Source: Candidatus Omnitrophota bacterium (GTDB lineage Bacteria > Omnitrophota > Gorgyraeia > Gygaellales > Profunditerraquicolaceae). Taken from it: DNA of 12,225 bases. The position numbers and the translations under genes are program-made. The notes beneath the pieces are model-generated. The model searched no databases and was not told the DNA's origin. It saw nothing but the letters and a program-made list of their open reading frames with translations. Shown in pieces: positions 1 through 6,490 of the stretch (positions are counted from its first letter, which is position 1; every line of letters starts with the position of its first letter). Location: the NCBI GenBank assembly GCA_903907475.1, contig CAIVOB010000040.1:1-12225 (forward strand), read 5' to 3'.

Positions 1-29
1 AAAAGATCGATACTTAAATCAATCTCTTT
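1..29. repeat. 29-bp exact direct repeat, copy 1 (window edge)
   Basis: Bases 1-29 are identical, in the same orientation, to bases 748-776, inside the 3' end of the aminotransferase gene. The match stops exactly at base 30 (c against t). A chance exact match of this length in 12 kb is negligible. Because this copy sits at the very edge, an assembly or amplification chimera is the simplest explanation. Confidence 0.9.
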
Positions 30-685
30 CCCGCTTAAAAAGAACCACCTGGGAGGAAATTTATCAATCTCTGCGCGCCGAATTTATTAAATACTCTGAG
101 CATTATGAAAATATCTTTGTCGCCGGCCTATCTTTTGGGGCGCTGATCGGATTAATGTTAGCGCACGAATTCCCAAATAAAATCAAAGCCCTGAACTGTT
201 TCTCCCCTACCCTTTTCTTTGACGGCTGGGGAAATCCAAAATCCAGAATTTTTCTGCCGCTAGCATATTATACCTGGCTTAAATATTGGATTTATTTTAA
301 AGAAGAATATCCTTACGGATTAAAAAATGAGCGTTTAAGAGCTAAAGTCGCCAGCTTCTACAAGGATGCTCAGCTCTTCGATTATAGCAAAGTGCATCTC
401 TATGGTTATCCGGTAATTCCCGTGGCTTGTATGTATCAAAATGCTCTTTTAGCGAAAAAAGTAATCTCAATCTTAAAAGAAATTAAAACTCCGCTGCAAT
501 TATTACAAGCCCGCAATGATGATGTGACCAGCCCTAAAAACTCTTATTTTATTTACCAACACGTCAGTTCGCAAGACAAAGAGATGATCTTCTTAGAAAA
601 TTCTTATCACATTATTACCGCGGATCAAGAAAGAGATACGGTGGCCCAGAAAACTATCGAATTTTTTAAAAAATATTCGGCTTAA
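2..685 (+). CDS. Est30-like carboxylesterase (alpha/beta hydrolase), 5'-truncated
   Basis: Serine ester hydrolase, probably cytoplasmic and acting on short acyl or monoacylglycerol-type esters. The first ATG is at 155, but the frame is open back to base 2 and the nucleophile elbow GLSFG lies before that ATG, with the serine codon at 131-133, so the gene really starts outside the window. Counting from base 2 (227 residues), the triad is Ser44, Asp173 (in QARNDD) and His203 (in SYHII). The C-terminal run from LLQARNDD to the end follows the layout of Geobacillus Est30 closely, including the Asp-Gln-Glu after the histidine. About 60-80 N-terminal residues, including the oxyanion HG motif, are missing. 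It is the only plus-strand gene and converges with the aminotransferase. The first nine codons lie in a suspicious 29-bp duplicated segment, so those residues may be artefactual. The family is sure; the substrate is unknown. Confidence 0.85.
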   Translation, partial: KDRYLNQSLSRLKRTTWEEIYQSLRAEFIKYSEHYENIFVAGLSFGALIGLMLAHEFPNKIKALNCFSPTLFFDGWGNPKSRIFLPLAYYTWLKYWIYFKEEYPYGLKNERLRAKVASFYKDAQLFDYSKVHLYGYPVIPVACMYQNALLAKKVISILKEIKTPLQLLQARNDDVTSPKNSYFIYQHVSSQDKEMIFLENSYHIITADQERDTVAQKTIEFFKKYSA

Positions 686-694
686 AACGAAAGA

Positions 695-719
695 ATTCTT
701 GGAAGGAATATTTTTATTT
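695..719 (+). terminator. Possible weak terminator of the carboxylesterase gene
   Basis: ATTCTT (695-700) can pair with AGGAAT (704-709), with one G-U pair and a 3-nt loop. The tract ATTTTTATTT follows directly. It starts 10 nt after the esterase stop codon, and its T tract overlaps the last codons of the convergent aminotransferase gene. The stem is short and AT-rich, so the call is tentative. Confidence 0.35.
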
Positions 720-2126
720 CTTTAAAGCTTTAATTAACGCCTCTTCAAAAAGATCGATACTTAAATCAATCTCTTTTTCAGTAATATAAAACGAAGGCGC
801 GATCGTAAAAACATTCTTATAGTAACCGCCAACATCCAGAATTAACCCGCGGCGTTTACCTCCGGTAGTCAGCGTTCCACTTAAACCTAAATTAACAATC
901 TTATCCGTTAACTCTCTGTCCGGAGTATACCCGTCTTTAGCGCACATCTCCATCCTTAAAGCCAAGCCGATACCATCAACATCGCCAATCTGAGGATATT
1001 TTTTCTGTAATTTTTTAAGTTGCGCCACAAAATACTGGCCTTTTTTCGTCACCGAAGTGGAAAAATCCGATTCCTCAATCAATTTCATTACTTCCAAGCC
1101 CACGGTGGTCCCTAAAGTATTACTTGAGAATGTCGCGTGCGTTGAACCCGGAGGAAAAACATCCGGAGAGATAAGTTTTTCTTTCGCCCAAACTCCAGAA
1201 ATAGGATTTAACCCGTTAGTTAAAGCCTTTCCAAAAACGATAATATCGGGTGTAATATTAAAATGCTCAATCGCCCAAAATTTTCCCGTCCGGAAGAAAC
1301 CCATCTGAATTTCATCATCAATAAATAAAATTCCATACTGATCAAGAATCTCTTTTAGGTGCGAAAAATAATCTACCGGAGGAATAATATAGCCGCCGGT
1401 ACCCTGAATCGCCTCCGCGTAAAAAGCGACAAATTCACATTTATTATTCTTTTTATTTACTACCGCGTGATATTCAGTTTCAAAAAGTTTTTCAAATTGC
1501 TTTAAACAATACATATCGCAAAAATCTTTTTTCTTATCATAAGGGCAACGGAAACAATACGGATACGGCACAAACATTGCCCGGTCTCCAAAATGCCCAA
1601 ACCGTTCCCGGTAACGAAAGCTAGAAGTAATCGCCGATGCTCCTAGGGTCCGGCCATGATATCCCCCCATGAAAGCAAATACCAGGCTCCTGCCGGTATG
1701 GTTGCGCACTAATTTTAAAGAATCTTCTAAAGCGCTGGCGCCTCCGACATTGAAATGCACTCTGCCTTTTTCTTCAAAGGTACGTTCATTTTTTTGCGCT
1801 AATTTCGCCGCTAATTGGATCTTCTCGGCGTGCAAATATTGACAAGCCAGCTGCGGCAAAACATCAATTTGTTTTTTTAAAACCGTGTTTAAACGTTTGT
1901 TGCGATAACCAAAATTACAAGCCGAATACCACATCTGTAAATCTAAATATTCTTGCCCCTCATGGTCATAAAGATAACTACCTTTACACGATTTAAAAAG
2001 GTTTAACTTCTCGGCATAATGTACCGTATCCCCCCAAGAACAATATTTAGCTTCCAGGTCTAAAAGTTTGTTTTGATTAGCAATCGCCTGGGCCTTACTG
2101 ATTTTAGTCATTTGTTTCACGCTCAT
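714..2126 (-). CDS. Class III PLP-dependent aminotransferase
   Basis: Cytoplasmic pyridoxal-phosphate enzyme of 470 residues, normal for the class III (ornithine/GABA aminotransferase) fold. Visible features are a Gly-rich cofactor-phosphate segment around NVGGASALE (126-134), GGYHGRT (154-160), EAIQGTGG (238-245), Asp271 in FIDDEIQMGF for the pyridine nitrogen, and Lys300 in FGKALTNG as the Schiff-base lysine. Four cysteines (191, 194, 203, 207) form a CX2C...CX3C cluster after the GGYHGRT region; similar cysteine patterns occur in some GABA-aminotransferase-like members. The start overlaps the phosphatase stop by ATGA, and AAAGGAAA lies about 8 nt upstream, so the two are translationally coupled. 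The class also contains decarboxylases, lyases such as ethanolamine-phosphate phospho-lyase, and aminomutases, so the fold does not fix the reaction or amino donor. Confidence 0.9.
   Translation of the reverse strand: MSVKQMTKISKAQAIANQNKLLDLEAKYCSWGDTVHYAEKLNLFKSCKGSYLYDHEGQEYLDLQMWYSACNFGYRNKRLNTVLKKQIDVLPQLACQYLHAEKIQLAAKLAQKNERTFEEKGRVHFNVGGASALEDSLKLVRNHTGRSLVFAFMGGYHGRTLGASAITSSFRYRERFGHFGDRAMFVPYPYCFRCPYDKKKDFCDMYCLKQFEKLFETEYHAVVNKKNNKCEFVAFYAEAIQGTGGYIIPPVDYFSHLKEILDQYGILFIDDEIQMGFFRTGKFWAIEHFNITPDIIVFGKALTNGLNPISGVWAKEKLISPDVFPPGSTHATFSSNTLGTTVGLEVMKLIEESDFSTSVTKKGQYFVAQLKKLQKKYPQIGDVDGIGLALRMEMCAKDGYTPDRELTDKIVNLGLSGTLTTGGKRRGLILDVGGYYKNVFTIAPSFYITEKEIDLSIDLFEEALIKALKK
748..776. 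repeat. 29-bp exact direct repeat, copy 2 (inside aminotransferase)
   Basis: This is the internal partner of the copy at 1-29. On the minus strand it encodes KEIDLSIDLF near the aminotransferase C-terminus, a normal place for a class III aminotransferase helix, so this copy is probably the genuine one. Confidence 0.9.
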
Positions 2127-2797
2127 ATTAATTTCCTTTTTAGATAGGTATAAACTTCTTTCAAGTTATGGAAAGCCATAAAATCCAGCTTATGTTCTTT
2201 AAAATATCGTAAAAGATTATCTTTGGCAAACACGATGTGCGCGCGTTTAGCCGGACAGATATCGCCGGAACCATCTCCGACATAAATAATCAAGGCATCT
2301 TTAGGAGATTTTTCCAAAAGATTCTTGGTTTTACAGTGCGCACAGATCTGACAATCCTTATTTTTAAAAGGATAATCCGTAACTACTTTAGCGCGCGAAA
2401 AACTTAATTTATTCGCTAAAACCCTTAAACCTTTAATCTTATTGATTTTTAAAATCTGATTAATAATGTAATCGAAATTATCACTTAAAACTAAAGCTTT
2501 TACTTTCTTACTTTGTAAAAGTTTATAAATCGGCTTAAAATACGGGTCGAGTTTTATTTTCGGTAAATAAGCGTCCAGAGACCTTTTATTTAAATCCATC
2601 CCCCTGAGTTGCCCCTCTAAACAAGTTTTAGAACCAATCCTCCCGCTTTTCCATCTTTTTTCTAATTCCACCCAACGGTCATCGCAGGAAAAAAGCAAAA
2701 GCATATTATCAAATACATCGCAAGTCGCGATCGTATTATCAAAATCAAAAATCACGATGCATTTTTTCGGATTAAACTTTACGGAATTTTTAATCAT
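2123..2797 (-). CDS. HAD-IB phosphatase, MtnX/PHOSPHO1-like
   Basis: Soluble phosphatase of 224 residues in the haloacid dehalogenase superfamily. Motif I is FDFDNT with nucleophile Asp18 and acid/base Asp20 (Asn replaces the usual Gly of DFDGT). Motif II is LSDN with Ser105, motif III is probably Lys156, and motif IV is GDGSGD (174-179), holding the Mg2+ ligands. Three cysteines at 149, 152 and 155 (CQICAHC) precede Lys156, an arrangement typical of the MtnX-like branch (2-hydroxy-3-keto-5-methylthiopentenyl-1-phosphate, phosphoethanolamine or phosphocholine phosphatases). Phosphoserine phosphatase is a less likely reading. It is first in a two-gene unit with the aminotransferase. The ATG at 2797 has no Shine-Dalgarno and lies only 18 nt past the upstream operon's terminator stem. 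Substrate not determined. Confidence 0.85.
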   Translation of the reverse strand: MIKNSVKFNPKKCIVIFDFDNTIATCDVFDNMLLLFSCDDRWVELEKRWKSGRIGSKTCLEGQLRGMDLNKRSLDAYLPKIKLDPYFKPIYKLLQSKKVKALVLSDNFDYIINQILKINKIKGLRVLANKLSFSRAKVVTDYPFKNKDCQICAHCKTKNLLEKSPKDALIIYVGDGSGDICPAKRAHIVFAKDNLLRYFKEHKLDFMAFHNLKEVYTYLKRKLI

Positions 2798-2805
2798 AAA
2801 ATAAG

Positions 2806-2837
2806 ATAAAACAAAACCCCTATTGCCTTATAGGGGT
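2806..2837 (-). terminator. Rho-independent terminator of the AmrS operon
   Basis: A perfect 8-bp stem, ACCCCTAT (2816-2823) with ATAGGGGT (2830-2837), has a 6-nt loop. Read on the minus strand it is followed by TTTTGTTTTATC, so it ends transcripts coming from AmrS, whose stop is 69 nt upstream. A second TAGGGGT at 2843-2849 could compete for the same arm. The T tract runs almost to the ATG of the next gene at 2797. Confidence 0.8.
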
Positions 2838-2906
2838 AATATTAGGGGTCAGACTTAAGATTTCCTTTATTCTAAGCCTAACTCTTAAACCTGTCAATAC
2901 CAATTA

Positions 2907-3971
2907 TTAAAGCGGATTAAAAAAACCTGGCAAGCTTGCCTGGCAAAAGCTGCATAAATTGGCAAGCAGATTGATTTCCGTGATTCTAAAACCCTCGCGC
3001 TTAATAAGCACTTTATGACAAGCGGGGCAATAAGTATCCTGCCCCCAACCAGAGATATTTCCGGCATAAATATAATTTAATCCTGCCTTTTTACCTAAAT
3101 CATAAGCCAACTTTAAACTGCTTTCAGGAGTATCCGGATAATTATTAAATTTATAATCCGCGTGAAAGCGCGAAATATGCCAAGGAATATCCAGGTTTAA
3201 TTCCGCGATAAATTTAGCGATCTCGGCTAATTCTTTTAAAGAATCATTTACCCCCGGAATAATTAAAGTTGTCACCTCCACCCACACTCCGGCGCTCACC
3301 AACAAACGCAAAGAATCTAATACCGGAGTTAAATGCGCGGCGCATATTTTCTCATAAGAACGATCTTGAAAAAATTTTAAATCCAAATTCACCGCGTCCA
3401 AATAAGGTTTAAGCAAGCTAAAAGCAGCAGCGGTAAAATAACCGTTGGTAACTAAAATGTTCTTTAAACCGGATTCGTGGGCTAATTTAGCGGTCTCTAA
3501 AACAAACTCCCAGGAAACCGTGGGCTCGGTATAAGTATAAGCGATGCTGCGGCATTCATGCGCTTTAGCTAATGCCACCACTTTTTCCGCGGAAAACAAC
3601 TCGCCCATTTGCTGTTTAATTGTATCAAGTTCCTTGGTCTTCTTGCCTGATGCAGTTTTAGAAACCGGCAGAGTACAATTAATTTGGGAGATTCCCCAAT
3701 TTTGACAAAAACCACAACGAAAGTTACACCCGGCGCTAGCAATGGAAAAAGCAGCTGATCCCGGAAAAAAATGGTAAAGCGGTTTCTTCTCCACCGGATC
3801 GCTTTGTAACGCCACTAAATGTCCATAACTATGAGTAAATAAAATCCCACCGATATTCTGCCTTATCCCGCAAAAACCAAATTTACCGTCGGAAATTTGA
3901 CAGTTATGAGCGCAAAGACGGCAAATAACCTGAGCCTTGGTTAAAGATTCATACAATAGCGCTTCTTTCAT
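2907..3971 (-). CDS. amrS: AmmeMemoRadiSam system radical SAM enzyme AmrS
   Basis: Cytoplasmic radical SAM protein of 354 residues, full length for the AmrS (formerly PflA-like) family. An N-terminal Cys/His cluster (Cys17, Cys20, His22, Cys24, Cys34, the last in FGFCGIR) precedes the radical SAM loop CNFRCGFC (Cys82, Cys86, Cys89), which binds the 4Fe-4S cluster. YTYTEPT (145-151) and LVTNGY (173-178) are strand motifs typical of the family. The C-terminal region carries two more CXXC pairs, one after DTY and one in NLCSFC, possibly for another metal site. In many genomes this gene accompanies AMMECR1 and MEMO1 homologues; neither is in the window. The ATG overlaps the stop of the PP-loop gene by ATGA, so the two are coupled. 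The reaction is not established; family membership is secure. Confidence 0.9.
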   Translation of the reverse strand: MKEALLYESLTKAQVICRLCAHNCQISDGKFGFCGIRQNIGGILFTHSYGHLVALQSDPVEKKPLYHFFPGSAAFSIASAGCNFRCGFCQNWGISQINCTLPVSKTASGKKTKELDTIKQQMGELFSAEKVVALAKAHECRSIAYTYTEPTVSWEFVLETAKLAHESGLKNILVTNGYFTAAAFSLLKPYLDAVNLDLKFFQDRSYEKICAAHLTPVLDSLRLLVSAGVWVEVTTLIIPGVNDSLKELAEIAKFIAELNLDIPWHISRFHADYKFNNYPDTPESSLKLAYDLGKKAGLNYIYAGNISGWGQDTYCPACHKVLIKREGFRITEINLLANLCSFCQASLPGFFNPL

Positions 3972-4948
3972 ATTAATAAGGGCACAAATTTACTTTTCGC
4001 TAAACAAACAACTTGATACTCTTTATCGCGAGAATCCGGAAAACGCCTGCTGCAAACCTTAATTTCCTTAAATCCGGCCGTATCAGAATATGCCGCGGTA
4101 ATCTCTAAAGCCAGATTAAATAATTCCGGAGTAGAAACGCCGCGCATTAAAACCGTTGGCCCGGCAAATTTTATTTCCGGAGAAAATAAATAATCTTCTT
4201 CGATCGCTAATTGGAGCAACAAATTATTTTCTTGGGCGTCCCGGCCAACCACCAAGCGCGCATTTTCCCCAACGCGAAAATGCCTGCCCACTTTAAGCAA
4301 TTTAAGATTCTCCAGATTTAATTCCTGATGGCTCAAGAGCTCTCTTAAACGCTTAGAAAAACTGGGGTCCGTAAGTAAGCACCCTCCGGCAGGATAAGCA
4401 TATTTAACAATCCCTAATTTCTGCGCTAATTGCGTCTGCTCCCCGCGCCTCCGGCCATTAAAATTTAGCAACGCTTCCGGCTTAACCCAACCTGATTTTT
4501 CCGCTAAACTCGGAGCAAAAAATTTAGCAGATAAAGGGCGTAACAATAATTGGCCCAATCCACTTCTCTCTTTGATCAGCCTTAAAGCCTGTTTATTCTG
4601 CGACATCGGGCGTTGGCCTAAAACTTCGCCGCTAATAATAAAATCCGCCTTAAGATCGGTCAAAAGCTCTTTGGCCTTAGCGAACATCAGAATTTTACAA
4701 TCGATACAAGGATTCATATTAGATCCGAATCCGTAACGCGGATGTTTTAAAAGTTCCAAAAACTCCTGGCCCAGATCAAATTGTAGTAATTCTATTTTGG
4801 CCTGCGCGAAACTTTCCGCAGGATCCAACTTACAAAATGGAATCCTAAAATGAATCCCGATCACCTCTATGCCTTGGTTTTGAATCAATTTCGCGGCCAA
4901 TAAGCTGTCTAAGCCACCGGAAACCAAAGCCAAAGCTCTAATGCTCAT
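3968..4948 (-). CDS. PP-loop ATPase of the MnmA/ThiI type with NFACT-R-like C-terminus (tRNA thiolation-like)
   Basis: A 326-residue cytoplasmic protein likely to adenylate and thiolate a uridine in tRNA, or a related substrate. The PP-loop is SGGLDS (10-15). Cys81 and Cys84 in NPCIDC and Cys190 in AGGCLLTD match the positions of the catalytic cysteine pair in MnmA-type thiolases. GEVLGQRPMSQ (107-117) is a strong signature of this ThiI-annotated family. The region 222-250 (HFRVGENARLVVGRDAQENN) resembles the NFACT-R RNA-binding domain rather than MnmA's beta-barrel. THUMP and rhodanese domains of classical ThiI are absent, so the sulfur donor is not encoded within the protein. No Shine-Dalgarno is seen; a TATAAT ends 8 nt before the ATG. 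It overlaps AmrS by ATGA. The thiolase call is from family knowledge; the target base is unknown. Confidence 0.8.
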   Translation of the reverse strand: MSIRALALVSGGLDSLLAAKLIQNQGIEVIGIHFRIPFCKLDPAESFAQAKIELLQFDLGQEFLELLKHPRYGFGSNMNPCIDCKILMFAKAKELLTDLKADFIISGEVLGQRPMSQNKQALRLIKERSGLGQLLLRPLSAKFFAPSLAEKSGWVKPEALLNFNGRRRGEQTQLAQKLGIVKYAYPAGGCLLTDPSFSKRLRELLSHQELNLENLKLLKVGRHFRVGENARLVVGRDAQENNLLLQLAIEEDYLFSPEIKFAGPTVLMRGVSTPELFNLALEITAAYSDTAGFKEIKVCSRRFPDSRDKEYQVVCLAKSKFVPLLI

Positions 4949-4956
4949 AAAATTTC

Positions 4957-4989
4957 ATTATATTATAACGGTAAGAATCTTTTTGATAA
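4957..4989 (-). promoter_or_regulatory. Possible internal promoter for the PP-loop/AmrS pair
   Basis: On the minus strand TTATCA (4984-4989), a 16-nt spacer and TATAAT (4962-4967) are followed by a second overlapping TATAAT (4957-4962) that ends 8 nt before the ATG. It overlaps the last codons of the ZIP gene. The -35 is only a 4/6 match and the DNA is AT-rich, so the call is tentative. Confidence 0.35.
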
Positions 4990-5706
4990 AGCCATCACCA
5001 GGATACCTGATAAAAAGGCAAAAAATGCGGCGGTTGCGCGCTTCAAATCATTTTCTTTATGCAGCTCCGGAATAAGGTCACTGGTAGCAATATAAATAAA
5101 ACCTCCGGCGGTAAAAGAAAGAATTAAATCCGAAAATCCCTGAATACATGAATTGAGGAAATAACCAAATAACGCTCCCAAAATAGCGGTCAACGCGGAA
5201 AGAAAATTAAAAAATAAAGCCTTTTTACGGCTAAAACCTCCATGCACTAATACCGCAAAACCGCCAAGTTCATGGGGAATTTCATGCAAAATAATCGCGA
5301 AAGTAGTGACCGCTCCTAACCTTAGAGAAACTAAGAATGCCGCCGCGATCATCGCGCCGTCAAAAAAATTATGCAAGCCGCCGCCAAACAGGCTTAAATA
5401 AGAAAAGGCGTGAATTTTACAGGCATTTCCTTCATGGCAATGCCTCCAATGTAAATAACGCTCTAACATAAAAAAAACAATAATCCCTAAAATAAGCAAA
5501 GAGAATACTGTGGTGCTGGAAATTCTCGCTAATGCTTCCGGAAGGATATGCAAAAAAGCTCCGCCGAGCAAAGCCCCGGCGGAAAAACCCACCAAACAAA
5601 AAAGGATTTTTTGCAGTAAATTTTCTTTAATCGCTAATGTTAAAATGCCGATTAAAGAAATTAAACTAACTACTGTTGTACTAGCAAGAATCCAAAATAA
5701 AACCAT
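4963..5706 (-). CDS. ZIP-family divalent metal transporter
   Basis: Inner-membrane transporter of 247 residues, typical of bacterial ZIP (ZupT/GufA-like) proteins that import Zn2+, Fe2+ or Mn2+. About eight hydrophobic helices can be drawn. The two metal-site signatures are present: HNFFDG (His112, Asn113, Asp116) in TM4 and HEIPHE (His141, Glu142, His145, Glu146) in TM5. The loop before TM4 holds a His/Cys cluster, HWRHCHEGNAC (86-96), a plausible cytoplasmic metal-sensing or delivery loop. It begins 10 nt after the stop of the 26-residue ORF and ends 14 nt before the PP-loop gene, so it reads as an operon member. No Shine-Dalgarno is visible before the ATG. Metal specificity cannot be read from the sequence. 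Confidence 0.9.
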   Translation of the reverse strand: MVLFWILASTTVVSLISLIGILTLAIKENLLQKILFCLVGFSAGALLGGAFLHILPEALARISSTTVFSLLILGIIVFFMLERYLHWRHCHEGNACKIHAFSYLSLFGGGLHNFFDGAMIAAAFLVSLRLGAVTTFAIILHEIPHELGGFAVLVHGGFSRKKALFFNFLSALTAILGALFGYFLNSCIQGFSDLILSFTAGGFIYIATSDLIPELHKENDLKRATAAFFAFLSGILVMALSKRFLPL

Positions 5707-5716
5707 AGATAGGAAT

Positions 5717-5797
5717 TTAACCTAAACAGGGTTTGCGGCCTTTATTGGCTTTCTTGGAGCGCCAGTTTAATTTTCCTCGACGTTTTCTTTTTCCCAT
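5717..5797 (-). CDS. Tiny highly basic protein, 26 residues
   Basis: A short ORF starting 2 nt after the lipoprotein stop and ending 10 nt before the ZIP start. It begins MGKRKRRGKLNWRSKK and ends NKGRKPCLG, with about 11 Lys/Arg and no acidic residue. Such composition is that of an RNA- or rRNA-binding peptide; it recalls very small ribosome-associated proteins such as bTHX (similar length and basicity), but I do not claim homology. The GGAG nearest its ATG is about 17 nt away, within the lipoprotein gene, so initiation would rely on coupling. Support comes from its snug fit between two operon genes and its non-random composition. It could still be a chance ORF. Not recognised with certainty. 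Confidence 0.55.
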   Translation of the reverse strand: MGKRKRRGKLNWRSKKANKGRKPCLG

Positions 5798-5799
5798 AT

Positions 5800-6444
5800 T
5801 TAATATTTGTAGTACTCCAGTGGTACGTTTTGCGCAGTATAACGCGCCCCTTCGGTTAAACAGTCTTGAATAACTTTACCCATCGGCTTGCCGATATATT
5901 CACTCAGCCCGGTTTTAAAAACCCGGTCACCAGGTGTTTTAATCTTCATTCCCAGGGTCTGCGCGGCCTGACTCTGAATATTACGGCTACTAATCACTTC
6001 CGAACTTGCGCGATTAACAATGCGCAAACTTAATTGCATATTGGCGGTGTTAGGAAGGTCTCCTAATAAACCACCCATAAAACCTCGCCTACTGCTTCCA
6101 CCACCGGCAACCCCGGATTTTCCCCCCGAACTCTCCGGAACAAACTCGTCAACTCCGACGCTAATTATTAAATCCACTTCTTGAGGATTAACAATCATAA
6201 AACGCTGCGTACTTTCTAAAATACTGATAAAGTACTCTTTGAGCGCCAAACCGGTCTGCGCGTCAAGGCCAGCAGTTTTTAACTCAAAATCACTAACTGT
6301 AATCTTTGCTTTTAACCCGGAATAAGGGGCAAAAATATCACCCGTAAAATTTTTATTTTTTAAAACCTGGTTTCTGGCGCTAAAACAGCCCGCCAGTAAA
6401 AATAATACGCTCCCGCAGGCAAATAACTGAAAAATTTTTTTCAT
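5800..6444 (-). CDS. CsgG-like outer-membrane/periplasmic lipoprotein
   Basis: A 214-residue lipoprotein starting at the ATG at 6444 (MKKIFQLF). The open frame extends to a TTG at 6483, but that triplet is the first three bases of a TTGACA -35 box, so the upstream start is rejected. The signal peptide ends in lipobox LLAGC with Cys20. The segment ITVSDFELKTAGLDAQTG through STQRFMIV resembles the N-terminal core of CsgG/curli-assembly-type domains, which often bind near the envelope. A Gly/Ser-rich linker around 105-122 (SSGGKSGVAGGGSSRRG) interrupts the domain. No Shine-Dalgarno is present; a -10 hexamer lies 10 nt before the ATG. The tiny basic ORF and ZIP gene follow. Lipoprotein status is sure; CsgG kinship is a moderate inference and no export partners are nearby. 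Confidence 0.75.
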   Translation of the reverse strand: MKKIFQLFACGSVLFLLAGCFSARNQVLKNKNFTGDIFAPYSGLKAKITVSDFELKTAGLDAQTGLALKEYFISILESTQRFMIVNPQEVDLIISVGVDEFVPESSGGKSGVAGGGSSRRGFMGGLLGDLPNTANMQLSLRIVNRASSEVISSRNIQSQAAQTLGMKIKTPGDRVFKTGLSEYIGKPMGKVIQDCLTEGARYTAQNVPLEYYKY

Positions 6445-6454
6445 GCTTGTTTTT

Positions 6455-6483
6455 AATATATTACCGATTGCTACCGCTGTCAA
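6455..6483 (-). promoter_or_regulatory. Sigma70-type promoter of the CsgG-like lipoprotein gene
   Basis: TTGACA (6483-6478, perfect), a 17-nt spacer and TATATT (6460-6455, 5/6) sit on the minus strand. The ATG follows 10 nt after the -10, so transcription would begin within about 3 nt of the start codon. It begins 7 nt after the stop of the upstream HAD gene and would drive the lipoprotein, tiny ORF, ZIP, PP-loop and AmrS genes. Confidence 0.7.
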
Positions 6484-6490
6484 GGGAAAC

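Noticed and set aside
155..685. ATG at 155 as the true start of the esterase
   Set aside because: The nucleophile GLSFG is encoded before it and the frame is open to the window edge, so the gene is truncated, not short.
1057..1308. Plus-strand ORF of 83 codons inside the aminotransferase gene
   Set aside because: It is an antisense shadow of a conserved PLP enzyme.
3968..4948. Classical ThiI or MnmA assignment
   Set aside because: THUMP and rhodanese domains of ThiI are absent and the C-terminus resembles NFACT-R rather than MnmA's barrel, so only the broader family is claimed.
6445..6483. TTG-initiated N-terminal extension of the CsgG-like lipoprotein
   Set aside because: The extension overlaps a perfect -35 and a good -10, and it would place 13 residues before a standard lipoprotein signal peptide.
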